Part shown: positions 23,602-34,500 of the stretch, piece after piece
Numbering within the stretch: the stretch's first letter is position 1
Layout of the letters: each line of letters opens with the position of its first letter
From: Semisulcospira habei
Taxonomy: Eukaryota > Mollusca > Gastropoda > Semisulcospiridae
Direction of reading: 5' to 3'
Assembly: GCA_036245525.1 (NCBI GenBank)
Contig: BTPG01000003.1
Location: forward strand, 206,677,342-206,741,341
DNA length: 64,000 bases
Notes under the pieces: generated by a model
What the model was told of the DNA's origin: nothing
The model's input: only the letters and a program-made list of their open reading frames with translations
Database searches by the model: none
Translations under genes and position numbers: made by a program

Positions 23602-26192
23602 TTGTCCCCTGGTTTTTTACCTTATTATCTGAACATGATTTATACAACTATGAACAGACCCTCGAAAAAAGGCCAACAATTTTGTATCGGTCACCTAAAT
23701 ATCTACCACCTGGCAAACAAAGTTCAGGATGTCTGTGTTTATGTTAATTCCCCCAACTATTTCCATCTCTTCGGTTTAACTGAGACTCGTTTGGCCGCTC
23801 ACATCAGTGATGAAGCCATCGCCATCCCGAATTATTCTATTATCAGGAGAGACCCGTCAGTACAGGATGAGACAGGTGTAGCGGTATATATCCATCAATC
23901 CATTCTACACATAACCCGCAGGCGACAAGACCTAGAAACTGGTGATGTAGAATGTATTTGGGTAGAAATCAAAAACTCTAAATCCCCGCCCTTACTTGTT
24001 GGGTTTCTGTATCGAAACCCCGCAGCCACCTTTGAGTGGTACGATAGCATTTTACACATGATCGATAAAACAGACATTCACAACAAAGATGTTCTCCTTC
24101 TTTGAGATTTTAATATTGACTTTCTTAAACCCCATCCATCATGGGAATGTACTATTACCCTTGTCGGTCATCACCAATTGGTAACATCGCCCACCAGAAT
24201 TACGCCATCACCAGCCACTATTATAGACCATATTTATACCAACAAACCTCAAGCAGTTAGCAACACTCAAGTAAATAGTCTTAGTGTAAGTGACCACTAT
24301 CCGGTTAGCTGCACATGGCTGTCAAAACTTCCAAAGCTAAAAAAGCAAGTCCACACTTGCATAACTTACAGATCGTTTAAAAACTTTAATGAAAGTGTTT
24401 TCTTGGCTGATTTAGCCACAGCACGATTCATCGACATGTATAACGATAGTGACCCAAGTAAAGCATTAGATACCTGGTACCGGATTTTTCTTGGTGTGCT
24501 GAACAAACACGCACCTCCGAGACAAAAAAGAGTGAAATACGCTACCGTTCCCCCATGGCTGACTGCGGATCTGATTGAGTCAATGAAACATAGATACCAT
24601 CTGAGAAGCGAGAAGCGGTTTACTGAATACAAAACACAGCGTAATCGTGTTAAATATATGGTTTTAAATGCAAAGAGATCTCTTTTCGATAAAGTAGTTA
24701 AACAAAGCAAAGACTCATCTACTGTATGGCGTGCCATTAATTTAGTAACTAGAGGTACAAATAAAAAAAGTGTGCCTGCACTGCAAATAGGTTTAATGAC
24801 CACTTTACCTCTATAGCCGAATCGTTAATCCCAACAGGAAATAACTCATGTGAGTATGTTTGTCCAAACGCGCTAGTACACCACTGTAACCGGGAAAATA
24901 CGGACAAAGAACCATTCACGACACCGCAGTCCACGAAGTGGGTAAATTAATTTCCTCGATGGAAAATAAAAAAGTCATCCGGGCCTGATGAGATCAGCTC
25001 AAAAATACTCAAGATATCTCTTCCATATATCGTCGAAAGTATTACATATATTTACAATCTCTGTATAAACCAAAACTCTTTTCCGGACGCATTTAAAGAC
25101 GCAAAAGTGATCCCCCTACCAAAATCAAAAGATCTGAGTGAAATCAACAACTTTCGCCCCATATCACTATTACCTGTTTTGTCGAAGCCTTTAGAGCAGC
25201 ACATCCATAAGCATCTATCTGAATACTTAGAAAACCAAAATCTCATCCATTCACTGCAGTCAGGCTTCAGACCAAACCATTCCTGTCACACTGCCTTGAT
25301 AAGGATGGCAGATACCTGGTTATCATCTATTAATGATTCCAAACTAACAGGTGTAGTGTTCTTAGACTTCCGGAAAGCCTTTGACATGGTGAACCATGAC
25401 ATACTTATAAAGAAAATATCCTTATATACTAAACGCGTAGCCGTGTTTTTCAAATCCTACCTAGAAAACAGAAGACAAAAAGTTCTCCTTAATGGTACAT
25501 ATTCTAGTCACTGCAAAGTAAAGCATGGCGTGCCCCAGGGCTCTATTTTAGGCCCTCTTTTATTCTGTTTGTTCATTAACGACCTTCCACTCACAATTAG
25601 TGATGATAGTGTTGTATGCGATATGTTCGCTGATGATGCTGCGATACACACTCCCGATAAGGATTTGTCAGTAATTGACACGCGCCTACAAAACACATTA
25701 CAGGACATTAACAGCTGGTGCAGTAACAATTCCATGATCTTAAACCCTGCTAAGACTGAATGTATGGTTGTAAGTACCCGCCAAAAGCACCAGCTCGGCA
25801 CTCTCTCACTCAGCTTGTCCCTTCAAGGCAAATCTATCAGCCAGGTAACGGAACGTCGTCTTCTCGGCGTTACTGTAGATAACCAGTTTAAATGGCAACG
25901 CCATCTTAGTAATATATGTAAGACAATATCAAAGAAACTGTTTGTTTTATCCAAGTTAAAACATATAGCTAATGTAGAAACACGAAAACTGTTCTTCAAC
26001 GCCCACATCAGGTCACATATAGATTATGCTTCTATGGTGTGGGATGGCGCAAGCGAGGTCCAGTTAAAGAGACTGAACTCTCTTCACCGTAGAGCCACAA
26101 AGCTTATCCTTTCAGAACCTAACTCAACAACGGATAATAAACTGAAAACCTTAGAAATTCTCCCCTTGAAAAAAACATTTATTATACAATAA
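23602..26192 (+). pseudogene. LINE ORF2: endonuclease and reverse transcriptase
   Basis: The endonuclease part (from about 23650) has GHLNIYHL, GLTETRL and, at 24103-24117, LLL-stop-DFNIDFL where the family has LLLGDFN: one GGA-to-TGA nonsense change. It continues with SVSDHYPVSC. A frameshift occurs near 24800. The RT part (25107-26192) has FRPISLLPVLSKP, VVFLDFRKAFD (motif A), GVPQGSILGPLLF and DMFADDAAIHT (FADD). The frame is then cut by the Polinton near LPE; the last ~66 codons are at 42849-43049. The protein would carry out target-primed reverse transcription. Confidence 0.88.
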
Positions 26193-26236
26193 GGGAATAA
26201 CGATGTTCAAAGTATTGAATAACAGACTCCCTGAGT

Positions 26237-26386
26237 AGAGAGAGAACAATAGAGTCCCGATAGACAATGAATTCAATAGAGCCGCATCAGTCATTAATTT
26301 ACATCATTTTTTAATATCAAAATGTTGACCCCAATTTTAGCCCCGTTAATTCCGAATCAACCCTTTGATTTTAAAAAAGTGATGAG
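26237..26386 (+). repeat. Polinton left terminal inverted repeat
   Basis: Starts AGAGAGAGAACAATAGAG; pairs with 42680-42829 over 150 bp. Pairing stops at GTGATGAG, after which satellite-like sequence begins; a short ATTATCTATC remnant matches the inner right terminus, which suggests the left end once had the same inner copy. Confidence 0.95.
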
Positions 26387-26402
26387 TATTATCTATCTCT
26401 CA

Positions 26403-26722
26403 CCAAGGTCAAGGTTATGGGTCAAGGTCACCAAGTCATGGGTCAAGGTCACCAAGATCATGGGTCAAGGTTATGGGTCAAGGTCATGGATCAAGGTCAT
26501 GGGTCAAGGTCATGGGTCAAGGTCGCCAAGGCCATGGGTCAAGGTCATGGGTCAAGGACACGTGCCAAGGTCACCAAGGTCATGGGTCAAGGTCATGGGT
26601 CAAGGTCATGGGTCAAGGTCGTCAAGGTCATGGGTCAAGGTCATGGGTCAAGGTCACCAAGGTCATGGGTCAAGGTCATGGGTCAAGTCGTCGAGGTCAT
26701 GGGTCAAGTCGTCGAGGTCTGG
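26403..26722 (+). repeat. 13-bp minisatellite, consensus ATGGGTCAAGGTC
   Basis: About 25 imperfect units, with CACCAAGGTC variants, stand just inside the left terminus. The 13-bp period is not a multiple of three, so all three plus frames stay open and give false MGQGHGSRSW proteins. About a dozen units contain TCAAGGTCA, the extended half-site bound by NR5A/ERR-type nuclear receptors. Confidence 0.95.
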
Positions 26723-27149
26723 AACCAAATAATGGTAAAAGTCCGACACCTCATGTCTAAGCTTGACCGGTTCTGAAAGACCCCCCACCTCAATTCAGGT
26801 ATGTTATGAATAGACTTGTTCTGAAAAAAAAAAAATTCAAAGGGCCCACAATTATTAACATTTTTCATTTCTGACTAGCTTGCCTTTTTAAACTGAGTCT
26901 AAGATCCTCATGAGCCTAGATTTTTATAAGTGGACACAGGTCAGATCCTCAAGAGTCTCGGACTCCAGGCATAACCCGTGTTTGCAACTATTAGTCTACT
27001 TTTGTTTGTTAGCTCTCTCCTAGCGAGTATGTTGGCGGGTCTTATCTAATATTATTTTACTGCAGTACAATTTCTGAAACGGTGACTGCCGTGTTTGTAC
27101 ACAGTTAGTACAAGGTCGACACTCCACCGTTTTATTAAAACAGTACTGA

Positions 27150-27420
27150 CACATTGACACACACACATACACATACACACACACATACATACACACACAC
27201 ACAAACACATAAATAAACATACACGTACACACACACAAACACATAAACACACACACATACACACACACACAAACACATAAATAAACATACACGTACACAC
27301 ACACAAACACATAAACACACACACACACACACACTCACACACACATACATATACACACATATACATATACACAAACACATATATATACACTAACACAGAC
27401 ACAAACAAAATAGGCACACA
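27150..27420. repeat. (CA)n-rich satellite with a ~68-bp duplicated block
   Basis: CA/TA-rich simple repeat. The block AAACACATAAATAAACATAC occurs at about 27203 and again near 27271. ORFs on the minus strand are repeat translation. Confidence 0.9.
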
Positions 27421-27667
27421 TACAGCCAACTACTAACCGGTATGACAGAGCAGCCGCCATTGCTCAGCCGGATATTTTTGAAATTCCATGAATGGATTAG
27501 AGCACTATGTATGGATTAAAAGAATCGATCCGGTTTTATGTGAGCATGAAAAAGGTTTCTGACTTTTCAGAACGTGAAATTTCTAGCGCTCCAACACGTA
27601 GACACGTAGACTCGTAGAACAGGTTCTGTGAGGTGTCTCGGTTTTCTGCGTACTGCAGTGCCGGTAC

Positions 27668-27795
27668 GGCGCGCACACACGCACACGCACACACACACGC
27701 ACACACACGCGCACACACACACACACACGCGCGCACACATATGTACACACGCGCGCACACACACATATGTACACACACGCATGTACAGACACACG
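27668..27795. repeat. (CA)n/(CG)n simple repeat
   Basis: ACACACGC-type dinucleotides with repeated ACACATATGTACAC palindromic units. No coding potential. Confidence 0.9.
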
Positions 27796-27899
27796 GAAAT
27801 ACCTCGGACACACACAATAGCTCTCTCTCTTTCCACCTCACACAGAGAGAGGCCCGTCATAAAGACAGTAATCATAATACCTTTTACCCTTGCTGGTTT

Positions 27900-28962
27900 A
27901 GGTCTGTGCTTATGTCAACTGACAAACACTAGTAAATCTCTGCCCTTAACGCCACACACCACATGTCACAGTTGAGGTAAGGGACATATCTTTTTAAATG
28001 CAGCACGCTTATAGCTGAGAGGTGTCAGCTTAATACATCCCGTCGTCAACAAGTCATGCATTTGTGGAGTGACGCATGCGGGTAAAACCACCTGTGGCTG
28101 AGACTTGAGAGCCCTCATACAAATCACTCAAGTACACAATCCACGCTAGTTAGCCTCAGGCTTTAAGAAAAAAGCCATTTTATACCATTATTTCTGAGTC
28201 AATACCCTAAAAACATGGCTATAAGAAACATTGTTAGCGAGTGTGTTCATGTACTTGAAAAAAAAACATTTAAGCAGGTGTTAAAGTGACAAAAAGTAAT
28301 TACAAAATAATGTTTAATTTGGTTTTATAAAAAAACAAATCACTCATTGTTTTAACAAAATCAAATAACAACATTTTTATTCTATTATCTATTGTAATTA
28401 TTTGCACAATTTGTTATTTAATTTTGACAAAAAATGTACTTTAGTCAAGAATTAAAGCATAATTTAATAGAGCAAGGGAAGTAACTTTTTTGTCTTGCTG
28501 AAATTTTTACACAATTACTTCCCTTGTATTAACTTTTACTCAGAAATTTTTGTTATTGAACATGGGTGATTCCTTCCTTTTTCTGGTGCTCAAGTTATGG
28601 GTAAAATTATCAAGTTACTGTCTATGTTACTGTCTTGGTGTTTCATTTGGCCCTCACTTGGCCAGGTTGTGATTTATAATTTACTGCAAAGCCAATAATT
28701 GCCAATACTGTGTCAGGTTTGTTTGCTTAAAAGGACAGGGTTATTGTATATGACATTACAATTGAAATCTGTGAAACATGTCATTTATAAGCCCACTGAG
28801 AGAGACACAATATTGGTCTGGGGTAAACTCAAAAACTATTGGCTACATTTTGCTGAATGGTACAAACGTATAAAGTTACTATTAATGTACTTCCTAGGAA
28901 ACATGATTTTGCTTGATAACAATTTTTGTTTTTTGTTTTTAATTTTTTTAATTACATTATAA
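27900..28962. other. Polinton left arm, non-coding
   Basis: AT-rich, especially 28250-28560. The only ORF of note (28699-28962, 87 codons, hydrophobic end) has no recognisable domain and lacks the A-rich leader of the real genes, so it is not called. In related elements a protease or another gene could lie here; I see none. Confidence 0.6.
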
Positions 28963-29490
28963 ATGAACCAAGACGAACTCCTTCTATTAAATGATATCAA
29001 TGCTGTAGAAAACAAAGACTTAGACTCGAAAAAACAGCGTCTTTTGTCTGTGATTGTGTCAGGCAAATCAAAGACTTATCTCGGAAAACAATACATGACA
29101 GAGGATATTGAATCTCTAAGCTCTGATGAACTAATCAAGCTTCATTCTAAATATGAAAACCACATTGCCTCACTAATGACTCGTGATTTGAGTCGATCTC
29201 TTGTATGCCTATACACAAAAGCAGTGAGTCACTTTCTACCTGTGGATAGTGACAGTCTTTCACACGACCTTGAAAGTAATCCTATTGTTTCAAGTTCAAT
29301 TGGCAAATTAGCATGTGTCATGTTTTACAAGTTTGGAAATTACCTTGCTCCTGTCGTAACCCTTCTTGTTACTGGGAGTCATATTGATTTTTCAAAAATA
29401 AATTTTACTGCAGAAGAAAATGGACGAAACCCAGATGACTCCACAACCGAACCCCGACCCTGTTTTGACACAGGTTCAAACTGTAACTAA
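28963..29490 (+). CDS. Polinton protein of unknown function (175 aa)
   Basis: ATG 28963 follows the AT-rich leader CATTATAA. The protein is mainly helical in appearance, with a charged first half (ENKDLDSKKQRLLSVIVSGK) and a moderately hydrophobic segment near residues 123-137 (FGNYLAPVVTLLVTG). No catalytic motif is seen. Its 3' end overlaps the next gene by 71 bp in another frame. It is the first gene of a plus-strand block that ends with integrase, so co-expression with integrase is likely. Function is not known to me. Confidence 0.75.
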   Translation: MNQDELLLLNDINAVENKDLDSKKQRLLSVIVSGKSKTYLGKQYMTEDIESLSSDELIKLHSKYENHIASLMTRDLSRSLVCLYTKAVSHFLPVDSDSLSHDLESNPIVSSSIGKLACVMFYKFGNYLAPVVTLLVTGSHIDFSKINFTAEENGRNPDDSTTEPRPCFDTGSNCN

Positions 29491-29893
29491 GGCTAAAAGT
29501 CCAGGGAGGGTTGAGGCTGGAAAGAGAGTAGCTGCATTGAACAAACAAAGAAAGTTAGAACTACTGCAAAAGGTACATGTAACTGACCCACAGTCAATAA
29601 CATCATTGGTGACACTACCGTCAGGACAGCCAGGTCCGTCACACCCTCATCAAAGTGAGAGACAAACAACTAAGTCTGACCCTTGCCCTGACCCTGACCC
29701 CGAACCTCAATCAACAAAATATATAATTGCCGGATTTGTTGTCGGTTTTGGTTACGTAGGTTATCAATTATACAAAAAATACAAACCACAGACTCGTACA
29801 GTGACCAAAAAATCAGACACTCCAAAAACAAAACCAGAAGTCGCCACATTACCAGTAACACCCAAAGCCGTTGACCCATTTTATATGCAGTAA
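29420..29893 (+). CDS. Small basic protein with a transmembrane segment (157 aa)
   Basis: ATG 29420 lies inside the preceding gene (71-bp overlap). The N-terminal half has a basic patch with VEAGKRVAALNKQRK, a motif I associate with small Polinton/adintovirus-like proteins, then a Pro/Asp-rich linker (SDPCPDPDPEP). One hydrophobic segment (about residues 95-112, IIAGFVVGFGYVGYQLY) precedes a Lys-rich tail. This looks like a nucleic-acid-binding, membrane-linked virion protein; that role is inference. The stop is followed by an AATAAAAATATT stretch. Confidence 0.75.
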   Translation: MDETQMTPQPNPDPVLTQVQTVTKAKSPGRVEAGKRVAALNKQRKLELLQKVHVTDPQSITSLVTLPSGQPGPSHPHQSERQTTKSDPCPDPDPEPQSTKYIIAGFVVGFGYVGYQLYKKYKPQTRTVTKKSDTPKTKPEVATLPVTPKAVDPFYMQ

Positions 29894-29929
29894 ATAAAAA
29901 TATTATTTTAATTTTTCTTGCCTTAGAAA

Positions 29930-30160
29930 ATGAATGACTCAAAGAACATGATGAACCTTGTGTATCACTCTGCCGTAATCAGTGGATTAGCAGTAGCTTA
30001 TTCTATGCTGGGGAAAAGTCTACTCAAAATGAAATCAGCAGACTTGAGTAGACTTGATTTCGAAGACAGTGCTAAGCTAATTGTAGTTGTCACAGCGTCG
30101 ATTGCGACAAAAGATTTTCTTGTCAAGCAGGGAATTATTCCCGAAAATGTTTCTATGTAA
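29930..30160 (+). CDS. Small membrane protein (76 aa)
   Basis: ATG 29930 follows CCTTAGAAA. Two hydrophobic stretches are visible: SAVISGLAVAYSMLG (residues 14-28) and KLIVVVTASIATKDFL (49-64). The spacing to the next gene is 11 bp, filled by ATAAAAATATT. A two-helix membrane protein in the capsid/integrase block fits an inner-membrane or virion membrane protein; no function is established from sequence. Confidence 0.72.
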   Translation: MNDSKNMMNLVYHSAVISGLAVAYSMLGKSLLKMKSADLSRLDFEDSAKLIVVVTASIATKDFLVKQGIIPENVSM

Positions 30161-30171
30161 ATAAAAATATT

Positions 30172-30606
30172 ATGGCGACGATAGCTATTATGATAGGAGG
30201 TGCTATGGTTAATGCTCTGGCATTTAGTGGCTCTAATTATCTCTTTTCAAAAATGGGTAGAGAGGAATCTGCAGAGGAAATGAAACGTCACAATGAGGCA
30301 ACAGAAAAATTAGCACAAGCTCAACAAGATTATGAAAAGAATAGAATTGAGAAACTTGATTTCATCAATGAAAAACTCAGACTTGAAGGCCACGCACAAC
30401 ATACGTTTTCAAATACAGACGAAGCAATCCGTGAGTATTTTTTAGTCACAGGTGAAGATATGTCTATCCCAAAACCAAAACTAAGTGACTATTACAAACC
30501 AAGCACACAACAAAGAAATGGAGAGATAATCTTTGTTCTAGTGGGAATGACATTTGTTTATTTTACAGGAGTTTTCATTGCTAGAAAAAATGGCAGCCGA
30601 AAATAA
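30172..30606 (+). CDS. Membrane protein with central coiled coil (144 aa)
   Basis: ATG 30172 directly follows AATAAAAATATT. An N-terminal hydrophobic segment (IAIMIGGAMVNALAFSG) and a C-terminal one (IIFVLVGMTFVYFTGVFIA, about 118-136) enclose a charged helix-rich middle (MKRHNEATEKLAQAQQDYEK). The layout suggests two membrane anchors with a coiled coil on one face. The 3' end overlaps the integrase start by 17 bp. No enzymatic motif. Confidence 0.75.
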   Translation: MATIAIMIGGAMVNALAFSGSNYLFSKMGREESAEEMKRHNEATEKLAQAQQDYEKNRIEKLDFINEKLRLEGHAQHTFSNTDEAIREYFLVTGEDMSIPKPKLSDYYKPSTQQRNGEIIFVLVGMTFVYFTGVFIARKNGSRK

Positions 30607-31555
30607 ACTATCGAAAATATATTACTCACCATCAGGTTATTGGAAAGGGCAAACAGCTATTCAGAAATTACATGCCGCTGTGGGCGGAGATATATCACTC
30701 AATCAGGTCAAACAATGGTTACAGAGACAAGCAATTTGGCAGATATATCTTCCTGCTCCAAGAAAGATAACAAGGCCTCATTTTCAGAACACTACCCCAA
30801 ATGACACACACCAAATGGACCTCCTGTTCCTACCACATGACACAATAAGAAAGAAACGATACAAGTATGCATTAACTGTTGTAGACATTGCTTCAAGGTA
30901 CAAAGACGCTGAACCCATATCTGACAAAACAGCCAGTACAGTTGCTACAGCATTAACAAAAATATATAGTCGAGGCCCTTTAAGATACCCCAGACTTGTA
31001 CAAGTTGATGATGGATCAGAATTCAAAGGTGCTGTTAATCAGTTATTTGCAAAGCATGGTGTACTGGTCAGACGAGGCATTCCAGGTGTGCACAGATCAC
31101 AGGCAATTGTAGAGAACTTTAACAAACAGTTATCAGAAAGACTTTTCAGTTACCAGTATTCTAAGGAACTCATGCATGACACCCGTAACACTGAGTGGGT
31201 AAAGAGATTACCACATGTGATAAAAGCAATGAATAATGAAGGACACCCTAAGCCTGCTGATGCTATTAAATTGAAAACAATTACAGAGCCAAAAACAGGA
31301 CCAACCCCACCTCCAGACACAAGTTTATTTACCAAACAGGTGAGATATTTATATCAGCCAGGGGAGGCTGAGAACGACGACAGACGCAGGGCAACAGACC
31401 CCATCTGGTCAACATCCGTACACAATATAAAAAAAATAATTCCCGGTCCAGACGCAACAATATATTACCTGTATGACCCTGCACCCCAGAGGGCATTTGT
31501 CAGAGAAGAATTACAGATTATTCCCCCAGACACCGTTACTCATTTCAGTAACTAA
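30590..31555 (+). CDS. INT: Polinton integrase (retroviral-type, rve)
   Basis: It inserts element DNA into the chromosome and makes the 6-bp duplication seen at both ends. The start is set at ATG 30590 (MAAENKLSK) because the 12 upstream codons overlap the previous gene. The rve core has HQMDLLFLP (Asp ~74), QVDDGSEFKG (Asp ~139) and AIVENFNKQLSER (Glu ~174), a complete DDE triad. An N-terminal helical part with a GYWKG start and a C-terminal beta-rich part (IWSTSVHNIKKI ... FVREELQII) match Polinton integrases. The gene ends 45 bp inside the convergent polymerase gene. About 321 residues; it looks intact. Confidence 0.95.
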   Translation: MAAENKLSKIYYSPSGYWKGQTAIQKLHAAVGGDISLNQVKQWLQRQAIWQIYLPAPRKITRPHFQNTTPNDTHQMDLLFLPHDTIRKKRYKYALTVVDIASRYKDAEPISDKTASTVATALTKIYSRGPLRYPRLVQVDDGSEFKGAVNQLFAKHGVLVRRGIPGVHRSQAIVENFNKQLSERLFSYQYSKELMHDTRNTEWVKRLPHVIKAMNNEGHPKPADAIKLKTITEPKTGPTPPPDTSLFTKQVRYLYQPGEAENDDRRRATDPIWSTSVHNIKKIIPGPDATIYYLYDPAPQRAFVREELQIIPPDTVTHFSN

Positions 31556-34500
31556 GTTGTCAATTAATTCATCAACCAGTTCATCACAAATGTCTTCAGA
31601 TAACTTGAGTCTGTAATGTCCAGGTGCATAAGCTTTTTCCTTAGTGTGAAACACTCTTTTCGTGTCACCAACTGCAAGTGATTTCTTATGTGTTTGAATT
31701 ATTTCAAGATTGTGTTTGTTTGATCTCAGTGACTTGTTTGGATAATCAGGCATTAATGCACCATCTAACACTTGCTTGTAATGTTCATGACGTATGTCTT
31801 TATTTTTTATCGCTGTTTTCTTGATACCTTTGGCTTTTGACTGACTACCTTTCTGGTGCAGTATAGAATACATTTTTGATCTCAGTCCAACATACTCAAC
31901 TATAGGCACACCATTTAGTTCATCCTTAAACTTACCAGGCACTTTCTTGTTTTGTGTACTATACAGCGGGTGGTCTTTAGGGTAGTCAGACGTGTCATAC
32001 ATGTGTAACTCTGTTTTCATGTCTTCGTAAAAGTCTTCAGTACACACATCAATGATCATAGAGTCAGTGTCAGTGTATAACAATCGACACTCAGGATACT
32101 TTGGTTTGAAGTAATCATAATAAAATTCAAGCATCAACAGTTTTGACAACTCAAGAATTGCCATACCAATGAATACTGGCTTGTCCAGTTTAACAATCTT
32201 TTTTTTGAGTGACACAGCATACAATGATGAATGAAACTCTTTGTACCCTGTGTACTGTGGCTTACCTGTAAGTTTAATTGCGCCCAATTCAGTTGTGACC
32301 AGTCTCACATCTTTTCTGTGATGAGGATTTTCCATTGTCTTGCCAAAACAGGCATTGTTCATAAGCTTAAAGAAGTCTTTGTCAAATGCAGTGTTGCCGT
32401 CTCTGGCACGAAGGGTTGTGTTCTTCATTATGTAATCTTTCATAAAAGCACTCTGATCAAATTGAATTCCTCTGTGAACTTTCTTTAGTACTAACCCGTG
32501 TCTGATGTAAAACTGCAACAAGCGGTAGTGACAAACATAATTGAATTTATCATTCAGATTAGGCACAAGTTTAGTGTCTTCTTTTTTTCCTGTCATACTC
32601 ATTTTCTCAACAGCTAAGGGATAATCATTATGATAATCATGTAGATGGTGCGGGTACTCCAGGTCTACTTCAAAGATCCAACCCTTAGGATCGTTTCGAT
32701 CAAGATTTATAATATTGTTAGTTAACCCTGACTCTGTTACATCATACTGTGACAAATCATACAGACAAAAGTTTTTCAAGGGCAATAATTCACACATCGC
32801 CCAGCCATACAAATTATTAGCGTCCAAGTACGTAATGAATGACCTTGACCCCGGGCTTGAGGGGTCAAACCCCCGGTCAAGGTCACCATGACCGTCCAGA
32901 TATTTATTGTTGGCTCTGGCATAGTTGTTTGAAGCTATACTAATGCCTCCCCTCAATCCACGTTCTACCATTTCACCCATCGTACGATCAGACAACAGGT
33001 CTATAGATATCTTACTGGATTTCAAAAATGCATCCCACGTCATGCCAGGACTAGTGATGTAACAGGCTGGGTCAAGTCTGTAGTGCAACAAACCCTTTTC
33101 ACGGTAACTTTCAAATACGTCTGCTAGCAAACAAACATCTGCCTTTAAGTACTGATCGTGGTAGTCACCAATAGTCTGACACCCTAACTTCCCCCATGCA
33201 TCAAGTGCATGTTGATATTCAGAGTCAGAAATACCTTTTCCAGTTAGTGTAGAATAAAATTTCTCTTTTGGTGGCAGTCTTGTTTCCTCAAACACAACCC
33301 ACTCACTGATGTACTCATACGGATACACACCTTTCTTAATCAAGTCTGGCTCAAAATATTTACTCGTTATTGGATACTCGGTCAGTCCTTCTGCCAGACT
33401 AGCCAATCCTAAAGACAAATGTTGCATGGAGTCATAAAATGCTAATTTATCTAACCTAAAAGTCAAGTATTTCTCAGTTGTCTGGGCAATACAACTTATG
33501 TTTTTGTACGACTCGTCTACAGCCTGCATGATAATGTGTGAATCATATCCTTTGAGATTGTGGAAAAAGATTGGCAGTTTGTATGTCTTGGGATCTGTTT
33601 TTAATAATAAGTTACAATTGTTATGTGCAGCACCTCTGTAACATCCAGTTATGTGATCATGGTCACGAACTTTATCACCTCCCAGAGGCTGTTCACAAAT
33701 CCAACACGTCTCAGCTGTATCAAATTTTAATTTGTCTTCTTCTGTCATCACCAAAGGCATCTGACATGTTGTGAGATATTGTACTACCTGACTGTACAGT
33801 TGTCTCATTTCTGTTAAAAACAGACATGCTGCATTTTCACCCCTGTAAATAACAGGTTCTGAATGAAGACCGTCTGACCTAACAAGAATGTACCCGAAAG
33901 AACACACCACTTGGTCACTCAACTTTATAGTCTTTGGTAATGATTCTGGAACAGGACCGTCATACGGAACTACTAATGATTCAAAATCTGCGTACACTAC
34001 AAACGGCAACTTTTGTTGATTCCCATAGTTTTTAAAATACGCTTGACTACCAGGATCTGGATACTTAAGTACAGTTTGTATGTCATCAGCTGACCTGCAG
34101 TGTAAAACATGTTTGTGTGCCACAGCAATAGAGGAAAACCTCTGTAAACATCTATTACAAAATTCCTGTTTGCCCTTGTGTTTTGTTGTATGATTATGAA
34201 TTAGACGTGACATATTCCTAATAATTGTGTAGTGAAAGTTATTGTCATCTCCGATTAGCAACATGTCAACATGCTTATTTTCTGACTGACCATAGGTTGG
34301 TGCCAGTGCTGATACTCTAATGGGTTGTAACTTGTCAACAGACACATTATCCCACACAAACACATTTACAGATATGCCAGGATTTAATTTTTCAAACAAG
34401 TCTATGTCCTCTATTTTAACAGGGAACTCAATGCCACTAAAATCGAGTTCCTTTACAAATTTGGTGTAGTTAGAAACACGTTCAGGTTTTATTTTTACAA

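Larger units (their letters stand above)
19206..26236 (+). mobile_element. CR1/jockey-group LINE, 5' segment
   Basis: This LINE inserted into the gypsy 5' LTR. It starts at 19206, has an ~840-bp 5' UTR, ORF1 (20048-22581), a spacer with a (TG)n tract, and ORF2 (23602 onward). It is cut at 26236 by the Polinton and resumes at 42836, ending at 43574 with the tail (ATTGTC)n. The unsplit LTR sequence at 12664 shows the exact insertion point. The copy is inactive: several frameshifts and one nonsense codon are visible. The esterase-type ORF1 and 3' hexamer tail fit the CR1/L2 group; the clade is inference. Confidence 0.88.

Noticed and set aside
26403..26722. CRISPR-like array
   Set aside because: Eukaryotic tandem minisatellite without unique spacers.
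26322..26776. Three overlapping plus-strand ORFs (MGQGHGSRSW repeats)
   Set aside because: A stop-free 13-bp repeat opens all frames; this is repeat translation.
27020..27932. Cys/Val- and His/Thr-rich ORFs on both strands
   Set aside because: They are readings of (CA)n/(TG)n tracts; the same holds near 43076-43402, 44532-44727, 48486-48668, 52642-52973 and 52966-53333.
28699..28962. 87-codon hydrophobic ORF before the first Polinton gene
   Set aside because: No usual leader, no recognisable domain, AT-rich context.
33571..33774. Plus-strand ORFs inside the polymerase gene (also 32231-32488)
   Set aside because: Short shadows of a long gene with clear motifs.
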